In this document: in pieces, positions 13,739-18,509 of the stretch | Layout of the letters: every line of letters begins with the position of its first letter | Position numbering within the stretch: position 1 is the stretch's first letter | NCBI GenBank assembly: GCA_947374445.1 | Contig: CANCBY010000030.1 | Location: 1-18,509, forward strand | Direction of reading: 5' to 3' | Origin: Pseudobdellovibrionaceae bacterium | GTDB lineage: Bacteria; Bdellovibrionota; Bdellovibrionia; Bdellovibrionales; Bdellovibrionaceae | DNA length: 18,509 nucleotides | Position numbers and translations under genes: made by a program | Notes under the pieces: model-generated | Seen by the model: only the letters and a program-made list of their open reading frames with translations | The model's database searches: none | What the model was told of the DNA's origin: nothing

Positions 13739-14554
13739 TTAAGGAACTCGCGCGGTGGCTCGCATAAATGAGTAAAAAAACACAGAGTCTTTCGCTTTTT
13801 TACAAATTTCAACTTCGGCCTTCATTCGCTGAATTTGCTCGGGGCTGACACGACCTTCAGCCAACAAAGTTTTTTCGGCACTCAAAAGGATTTGAAAAAA
13901 GAACTCCGCAAAAGCGGCTCTTTTTTCAGGTTCACGAGAATCAAAGTGAAAGGGTCGTATCTCTGTTTGTATGTCTACAAAGCCTGCCTCTTTAAGCAAG
14001 TGCCCCAGCTGAGCCCCAATAAATGGATGCCCCTTGATGGACCACTGATAGTCATTGAATTCAAACCAGTACTTCAAATAAGCCGGACTGTAGGGCTCAA
14101 TAAAAAGTGATTGATTGAAAACCTCAGAGCAATAAATTTTGCCACCTTTTTTAAGCTGCTTTCGCACCCGCTTAAGTGCCTCGAGAGGCTTTGGCACATG
14201 CTCTAGAAACCAACACAAAAAGGCCGAGTCATATTTACCGGCATCTTTCATATGAAGCTGTAAAGCATCTTGCTGAAAGAGGCGAACTTGTCCCGATTTA
14301 ATTTCTGGAGCTAAGTTTTTCTTTGCGGTAGCTATTTGATCTTTAGAAAGATCAACTGCATCGATCTTTAAATCAGGAAATCTTCGAGTGATAATTTTAG
14401 TCTGAGCACCCACACCGCAGCCCACCTCTAGCAAACGAGCTGTGTGTTCTAAATCGATGCCCGCATAAACATAAGGCTCTAGAAACCGAGCCTGGTGAAT
14501 CAAACGATCTTGTTCTTTTTTTGTAAATCCATGTAAATAATCTTGTGATGCCAT
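13739..14554 (-). CDS. SAM-dependent class I methyltransferase
   Basis: A 271-aa protein with a Rossmann-type methyltransferase domain. Motif I, LLEVGCGVGAQ (41-51), binds S-adenosylmethionine; the acidic residue D68 in DAVDLS would contact the ribose; D96 in FQQDALQL lies by the adenine; and CWFLEHVPKPLEALKRV (114-130) is the motif IV region plus following helix typical of small-molecule methyltransferases. The C-terminal third (YWFEFNDYQW and beyond) probably shapes the acceptor pocket but gives no substrate clue. It lies 63 bp downstream of glpK on the same strand, so both may share a transcript, although no functional link is evident. No strong SD precedes the ATG. Family assignment is firm, substrate unknown. 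Confidence 0.85.
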   Translation of the reverse strand: MASQDYLHGFTKKEQDRLIHQARFLEPYVYAGIDLEHTARLLEVGCGVGAQTKIITRRFPDLKIDAVDLSKDQIATAKKNLAPEIKSGQVRLFQQDALQLHMKDAGKYDSAFLCWFLEHVPKPLEALKRVRKQLKKGGKIYCSEVFNQSLFIEPYSPAYLKYWFEFNDYQWSIKGHPFIGAQLGHLLKEAGFVDIQTEIRPFHFDSREPEKRAAFAEFFFQILLSAEKTLLAEGRVSPEQIQRMKAEVEICKKAKDSVFFYSFMRATARVP

Positions 14555-14617
14555 CGCTGAAGACTAAAGTTCGAACGCTTCCATAGCAATCAGTTCTTTT
14601 AAAACACTACTAGAACA

Positions 14618-16102
14618 CTACTGCGCAGCTACCTTTTTAATGGCGCTCTGCCATGACTGCAAGCGAGCATGCCGCGCACGGCTTGAGATGTGCGACTTGA
14701 ACTCTTGATCGATCTTCCAGATCCTTTGAATCTCAGAGAGGTCATTCCAAAAACCAACGCCCAACCCCGCTAAATAAGCAGCCCCAATCGAAGTCGTCCC
14801 CACTAATTGTGGCCGCGTGACAGGCATTCCCATATAATCACTCTGTAGCTGCATCAAAAGATTATTAGCCGAAGCCCCACCGTCTACCTTGAGTGCTTTG
14901 AGTTTCTTTCCGAGATCTTTTTGCATCGAAATTAAAATTTCAGCATTTTGCAAAGCCATGGCCTCGAGTGTCGCTCGTGCTAGATGAGCCCTATTTGTGC
15001 CGCGAGTGATACCCGTGATGAGGCCTCTGGCCTCAGGCCACCAGTACGGCGCACCTAAGCCTGTGAGTGCCGGAACAAACTCCACACCCTCAGTCGAGTC
15101 TACTTGTCTGGCTAAGCTCTCAATCTCAGAGCTTGATTTTATAATTCCAAGACCATCACGCAGCCACTGCACGGCTGCGCCACAAATAAAAGCTCCACCT
15201 TCGAGTGCATAAGTCATTTTTTGTTTTGGTAAACGCCAAGCTGCTGTCGTCAAAAGTTTATGCTGAGAAGTAATTGCTTTTGTCCCTGTGTTTAAAAGCA
15301 AAAAGCTGCCTGTCCCAAAGGTGCACTTGGCCTCTCCCACGGCAAAACAGGTTTGCCCAAAAAGAGCTGCCTGTTGATCGCCAGCAATTCCAGCTATCGG
15401 AATTCCGTCGGGAAGAACTTGCAGGCTCCTTGTTTTACCAAACTCACCGGACGAATTTTCAATCGATGGAAGAATTTTTTGCGGCACCTCGAACAGTTTT
15501 AAAAGATCTGCATCCCATTCGCCGCTGTGGATATTCATCAGCATCGTGCGCGAAGCATTGCTCACATCCGTCCGATGTGACAACCCACCGGTGAGACGCC
15601 ACAAAAGATATGTGTCAATGGTGCCTGCCAAAAGTTCGCCTGCATTGGCTCTTTTCTTAGCGCCAGATACGTTTTTTAAAATCCAACGGATCTTGCTAGC
15701 AGAAAAGTAAGGATCAATTACCAGGCCCGTTTTTTTTGCGATCATCTTTGCTAACTTTTGCTTTTTGAGCTGCTCGCAAAAGTCTTGAGTGCGCCGACAT
15801 TGCCAAACAATGGCATTATATATCGGTGCTCCCGTTTTTTTATCCCAGACAATTACCGTTTCGCGCTGATTCGTAATACCAATACCTGCAATTTTGTGCG
15901 GCTCTATCTGAGCACTGGCAATCGCTTGTGAAAGCGTCGAAAGAACGCTCTTCCAGATGTCTTCGGGGTTGTGTTCGACCCATCCCGGCTTAGGAAATAT
16001 TTGCGGGTACTCTTGGCTGGCCTTAGCAACGAGACCTCCGCCGTGATTGAGGACAGAAACTGTGGTGCCTGTTGTTCCTTGGTCGATTGCGATGATATAC
16101 AT
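14618..16102 (-). CDS. glpK: Glycerol kinase
   Basis: Phosphorylates glycerol to sn-glycerol 3-phosphate with ATP, the entry step to glycerol catabolism and phospholipid backbone supply. This FGGY-family protein is 494 aa, near the usual 500. Phosphate-1 motif: AIDQGTTGTT (5-14). Glycerol-contact residues match E. coli: R80-E81 in TNQRET, W100 in VWQCRRT, Y132 in DPYFSAS, D242 in GIAGDQQAALFGQ. The signatures GTIDTYLLWRLTGG, TDVSNASRTMLMNIHS, GTGSFLLLNTG, GLGAPYWWPEARG and KVDGGASANNLLMQLQSD are all present. An in-frame TAG two codons before the ATG fixes the start, which has no SD. No glpF, glpD or glpR lies nearby. It is divergent from an acyltransferase gene only 12 bp away. Confidence 0.97.
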   Translation of the reverse strand: MYIIAIDQGTTGTTVSVLNHGGGLVAKASQEYPQIFPKPGWVEHNPEDIWKSVLSTLSQAIASAQIEPHKIAGIGITNQRETVIVWDKKTGAPIYNAIVWQCRRTQDFCEQLKKQKLAKMIAKKTGLVIDPYFSASKIRWILKNVSGAKKRANAGELLAGTIDTYLLWRLTGGLSHRTDVSNASRTMLMNIHSGEWDADLLKLFEVPQKILPSIENSSGEFGKTRSLQVLPDGIPIAGIAGDQQAALFGQTCFAVGEAKCTFGTGSFLLLNTGTKAITSQHKLLTTAAWRLPKQKMTYALEGGAFICGAAVQWLRDGLGIIKSSSEIESLARQVDSTEGVEFVPALTGLGAPYWWPEARGLITGITRGTNRAHLARATLEAMALQNAEILISMQKDLGKKLKALKVDGGASANNLLMQLQSDYMGMPVTRPQLVGTTSIGAAYLAGLGVGFWNDLSEIQRIWKIDQEFKSHISSRARHARLQSWQSAIKKVAAQ

Positions 16103-16114
16103 AAGCTAAAGACT

Positions 16115-16882
16115 ATGCTTAATTTTTTTAAGAAACCAAAAGAAAAACTGTTTGGCCTCAAGCAGCTTGATCGAGACACGCTGATTTACCGGGTCTTGCC
16201 CAAATTACTAATGGAAATAATGCGAAAATATTTTCGCGTCGAAGTCGAGGGACTAGAAAATATTCCAAGAACGGGTCCTGGTATTATTGCCCCCAATCAC
16301 TCAGGGTTTGCCGGATTTGATGCTCTGCTGCTGTCGCATATTATCCACAAGGACATCAAGAGAATCCCCAGAGTGCTAACTCATGCCATGTGGTTTTTGA
16401 CTAAAACCACTTCTATCCCCGCAGCCAAAATGGGTTTCACAGAAGCCACATTTGAAAATGGCATCAGCGCTCTTAAGAAAAAAAATCTGATTGTTCTATT
16501 TCCTGAAGGTGAATACGGAAATTTTAAGCCCACGGTTGAAATGTACCAGCTGCAAGAATTTAAGCGCGGCTTTGTGCGCATGGCTTTAGCCACTCAGGCT
16601 CCGATCATTCCTACTTTGGTCATTGGCGCCGAAGAAACCAATATCAATCTCAGTCAGTTGAAGTTTACAAAATTTTTAAAAGGCATGGTTCTTCCTTTGC
16701 CGCTCAACGTGATACCGCTGCCGGTGAAGTGGAAGATTATATTTTTGCCGCCAATTTATTTGCCTTACAAGGCCTCAGCTCTCGAGGACCGAGAGCTGGT
16801 TTTAGAAATTGCCTCTGAAATACAAGAGCGGATGCAAGATCAGCTCAGAGAAGAGCTCCTCAAGCGAGAAAGCGTCTTCTGA
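16115..16882 (+). CDS. PlsC-like lysophospholipid acyltransferase family protein
   Basis: A 255-aa member of the glycerophospholipid acyltransferase superfamily, which transfers fatty acyl groups to (lyso)phospholipid or related alcohols at the inner membrane. Motif I is NHSGFAGFD (61-69): catalytic H62 is separated from D69 by six residues instead of the classical four, as in the PlsC-related branch that also has the KP..E.YQLQ.F.RGFVR segment seen here. Motif III is LFPEGEYGNFKP (128-139), and IIPTLVIGAEE follows. The start at ATG 16115 gives the natural N-terminus MLNFFKKPKEKLFG; the longer frame back to 15971 runs antisense through glpK and is rejected. No SD is visible. glpK product could feed phospholipid synthesis, a plausible but unproven link. 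Acyl acceptor unknown. Confidence 0.85.
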   Translation: MLNFFKKPKEKLFGLKQLDRDTLIYRVLPKLLMEIMRKYFRVEVEGLENIPRTGPGIIAPNHSGFAGFDALLLSHIIHKDIKRIPRVLTHAMWFLTKTTSIPAAKMGFTEATFENGISALKKKNLIVLFPEGEYGNFKPTVEMYQLQEFKRGFVRMALATQAPIIPTLVIGAEETNINLSQLKFTKFLKGMVLPLPLNVIPLPVKWKIIFLPPIYLPYKASALEDRELVLEIASEIQERMQDQLREELLKRESVF

Positions 16883-16889
16883 TTTTCAA

Positions 16890-17831
16890 TTAATGTTTGA
16901 TGCTAGAGTTTCTTGCAGATTTAAACCAGCAAGTAGGACGATTTCCAACTGTGAAACCATCTTCTTTGAAGCAAGTGTATTTTGCAGCTTCAAGCTCAGC
17001 CGCTGAACTTTGCTGACCTTTTGCATGATCTTTACCTGGAATCACAGAAGGATCAAAAGCTTTCGAGCAAAGAGCACCTTGGAAATAAGTATCTAGACGG
17101 CATTGACCCGCTGGATGTTCGTCGTCTGTTGTAGAAACTACGCTCTTATCAGGTGTATCAAATGACACTTTCTTTTCGCCGCCCAATGCTGCCAAAAGAT
17201 TTGCTAATGAAAGACCTGCTGAAGAAGCACGGTAGCACCAGCCACGATTCACGTCAGTCTTCCAAACCGCATCACAGTTTTTTTGAACTGTTGGTGGAAC
17301 ATCTGACATACGTCTCCAAGCTTGGTTGGTCTCATTTTGAAAACCCCAAAGCTGGCGAGCGCAACTTTGTGTTGAAAAGTAATCTGCTTGGCCTTCATTG
17401 GCAGCCCAACGACTGCCTTTGAAAGTGTAACCACCTAAATGATGACCAATTTCATGACACACAACCAAAGCAAAACCATCCGGAGTTACTTCTGGACGAC
17501 GAGCTAAACCGCCGAACATGTAAACGCCCCACTGTTTGCCAGTTTGCTGAGCATAAGCATTCACAGTTGTATTCTTCCAAGCACGATCAATATATAGTTC
17601 ACCACCGTGAGCGGCGACAATTGGTGTATAGACTTTGTAAGCCTGATCAATGATCTGATTGAACATCACTTCAGTGATGTTTGATGTTGCATCAATGCGA
17701 TCTTGAAGATGCAAACGATTTTCTGGCATAAAAGATTGGCGGCCACTCGCAGAAACAGCTGCGCCTGCAGTGCACGACATGCCTGCTGCAAAAAACAGCG
17801 GCAAAACTAAAGCAGTACGAATTGAAAACAT
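16890..17831 (-). CDS. Secreted HEXXH zinc metalloprotease
   Basis: Probable exported zinc peptidase of 313 aa. The start at ATG 17831 is favoured over an upstream one at 17870 because GAGGGG lies 6 nt before it and the protein then opens with a signal peptide, MFSIRTALVLPLFFAAGMSC, cleaved about residues 23-26; the Cys at 20 is a poor lipobox. The active-site helix is VVCHEIGHH (123-131): H126 and H130 bind zinc and E127 is the base. The likely third ligand is E146 in ANEGQADYF (144-152), the gluzincin arrangement of M48-like peptidases, preceded by VNAYAQQTGKQWGVYMFGGLARR. The C-terminal half has many Cys (SCARQ, KNCDA, GWCYR, QCRLD, ALCSK, YTCFK, PTCWF), suggesting disulfides. Substrate unknown; in a predatory bacterium it could act on prey, but that is inference. 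Confidence 0.85.
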   Translation of the reverse strand: MFSIRTALVLPLFFAAGMSCTAGAAVSASGRQSFMPENRLHLQDRIDATSNITEVMFNQIIDQAYKVYTPIVAAHGGELYIDRAWKNTTVNAYAQQTGKQWGVYMFGGLARRPEVTPDGFALVVCHEIGHHLGGYTFKGSRWAANEGQADYFSTQSCARQLWGFQNETNQAWRRMSDVPPTVQKNCDAVWKTDVNRGWCYRASSAGLSLANLLAALGGEKKVSFDTPDKSVVSTTDDEHPAGQCRLDTYFQGALCSKAFDPSVIPGKDHAKGQQSSAAELEAAKYTCFKEDGFTVGNRPTCWFKSARNSSIKH

Positions 17832-17910
17832 ATAGATCCCCCTCATTTGATCTATTAAGCCTAGGATCACCTGAGTAGAGAGAGCAACCGAATTGTTTAA
17901 ATATTAGGAA

Positions 17911-18165
17911 TTATTTTTTGCCTGGATCATCGTCACCGATTGTTTTTTGAATTTCTCCCCACTTCTTTATGAGGAATCCCGGACTGTCTGGGTTTCTTTG
18001 AACGACCTGTGTCACAATAATCGTAGCCATCGCGACGGCAACAACTAAAAGCAAAACATACTCGACTATTACTTGGCCGCCTTCGGCGGCTTTTACCTGT
18101 CCCGCTTCGCCGGTTTTTACTTGGCCGCTTGTTGATGGGCCAAGGTGGTGCTTCGGATTAATCAT
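17911..18165 (-). CDS. Small Flp/TadE-like prepilin with repeated GQVK leader
   Basis: An 84-aa protein with a type IVb/Flp-like prepilin signature: G30-Q31-V32-I33-V34-E35-Y36, then a hydrophobic run (VLLLVVAVAMATIIV). Cleavage after G30 puts Glu at +5 and Tyr at +6, the rule for Flp/TadE prepilins cut by a TadV/PilD-type peptidase. The mature protein would be about 54 aa, ending in a charged tail (IGDDDPGKK). The leader before the cleavage site carries two 8-aa repeats, GQVKTGEA (14-21) and GQVKAAEG (22-29), before the third GQV of the true site; only the third has the +5 Glu. Its ATG overlaps the upstream gene's stop (ATGA). No other tad/pil genes are inside the window; they may lie to the right. 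Pilin or minor pseudopilin status is inferred. Confidence 0.75.
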   Translation of the reverse strand: MINPKHHLGPSTSGQVKTGEAGQVKAAEGGQVIVEYVLLLVVAVAMATIIVTQVVQRNPDSPGFLIKKWGEIQKTIGDDDPGKK

Positions 18166-18485
18166 AATCTTAAAAGCGGCTGAATACTTTCTGTCTGATT
18201 TTTATCGGAAATCTCTGCTGTCTCCTGGAGAGAATCAACGACAGCCTGAAGAACCTGAGGTAGCAATTCGTCTTCAAAGGGACCATTCAAGCCAAGAACA
18301 ATATCTCCGTGAAGATCGTCTTTTTGAATGAAGGATTGAGTCTGATCAAATGACATTCCAAAACTTTCCTTGGTTGGATATATCATCACTAAAACATTTT
18401 GGCCGTGGCCCTTGTACAATTCTTTGGCCTTTGTCATCTCAGCTGCATATTTCTGCTGAAGAGAAAAATAGATTTTCAAAGCCAT
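18162..18485 (-). CDS. Unrecognised protein coupled to the prepilin gene; may extend past the window
   Basis: I do not recognise this protein. From ATG 18485 it is 107 aa, beginning MALKIYFSLQQKYAAEMTKA and containing KELYKGHGQNVLVMIYPTK, a middle part rich in acidic and Gln residues, and a C-terminal helix LPQVLQAVVDSLQE. It has no signal peptide or long hydrophobic segment in the visible part. The ATG has no proper SD, and the reading frame stays open to the window edge (upstream codons read YFAQFHES), so this may be the C-terminal part of a longer protein that starts outside. The stop overlaps the prepilin start by 4 bp, indicating coupled translation and perhaps a joint role in a Tad-like or related pilus system. 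That is inferred only from the neighbour. Confidence 0.55.
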   Translation of the reverse strand: MALKIYFSLQQKYAAEMTKAKELYKGHGQNVLVMIYPTKESFGMSFDQTQSFIQKDDLHGDIVLGLNGPFEDELLPQVLQAVVDSLQETAEISDKNQTESIQPLLRL

Positions 18486-18509
18486 CGACTCATGAAACTG
18501 CGCAAAATA

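Noticed and set aside
15971..16114. N-terminal extension of the acyltransferase
   Set aside because: It is antisense to the conserved start of glpK and precedes the natural family N-terminus at ATG 16115.
17832..17870. N-terminal extension of the metalloprotease
   Set aside because: The GAGGGG SD and signal peptide both place the start at 17831.
1..18509. CRISPR arrays, insertion sequences, integrases, rRNA or tRNA genes
   Set aside because: No regularly spaced repeats, transposase motifs or RNA gene signatures were found on reading both strands by eye.

Overview
This 18.5 kb window is chromosomal DNA from a Gram-negative bacterium of moderate GC. It holds mostly core genes with one small accessory segment. 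The gene set suggests a Bdellovibrio-like member of Bdellovibrionota: the housekeeping order prs-rplY-pth-ychF, abundant envelope genes (a long Slt70-like transglycosylase, an Opp-type permease pair, a secreted zinc protease, a Flp/TadE-like prepilin) and frequent SD-poor starts. This placement is inference; no rRNA or other taxonomic marker is present.

Layout. 1-2042 (+): the 3' part of rph (running in from the left edge), rdgB overlapping it, then a GNAT acetyltransferase ending in a hairpin terminator. 2043-4892 is the accessory segment: about 430 bp with no convincing gene, a 77-bp cluster of four palindromes, a DUF4143-type ATPase (+), a small Cys-rich secreted protein (-), and a stretch of AT-rich DNA with one doubtful 52-aa ORF. 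4893-8890 is core again: a STAS-domain protein (-) diverging from prs, then rplY with an Ala/Pro/Lys tail and a textbook terminator, then pth and ychF. 8919-13050 (-) is a three-gene unit, slt then oppB then oppC, joined by 4-bp ATGA overlaps. 13282-13725 (+) is a stand-alone cyclic-nucleotide-binding domain. 13739-16102 (-) holds a methyltransferase and, upstream of it, glpK. 16115-16882 (+) is a PlsC-like acyltransferase that diverges from glpK with only 12 bp between the start codons. 16890-17831 (-) is a secreted HEXXH metalloprotease. 17911 to the right edge (-) is a translationally coupled pair: an unrecognised protein and a Flp/TadE-like prepilin with a duplicated GQVK leader.

How the genes fit together. 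rph/rdgB and prs-rplY-pth-ychF serve RNA maturation, nucleotide-pool cleaning, PRPP supply and translation. The slt-oppB-oppC unit suggests peptidoglycan cleavage coupled to uptake or export of a peptide-type product. glpK and the acyltransferase could both feed glycerophospholipid synthesis. The strongest leads for something uncommon are the palindrome cluster ahead of the DUF4143 ATPase, the slt-opp operon without a local binding protein or ATPases, and the prepilin with repeated GQVK units. I did not find a clear, complete, novel multi-gene system.
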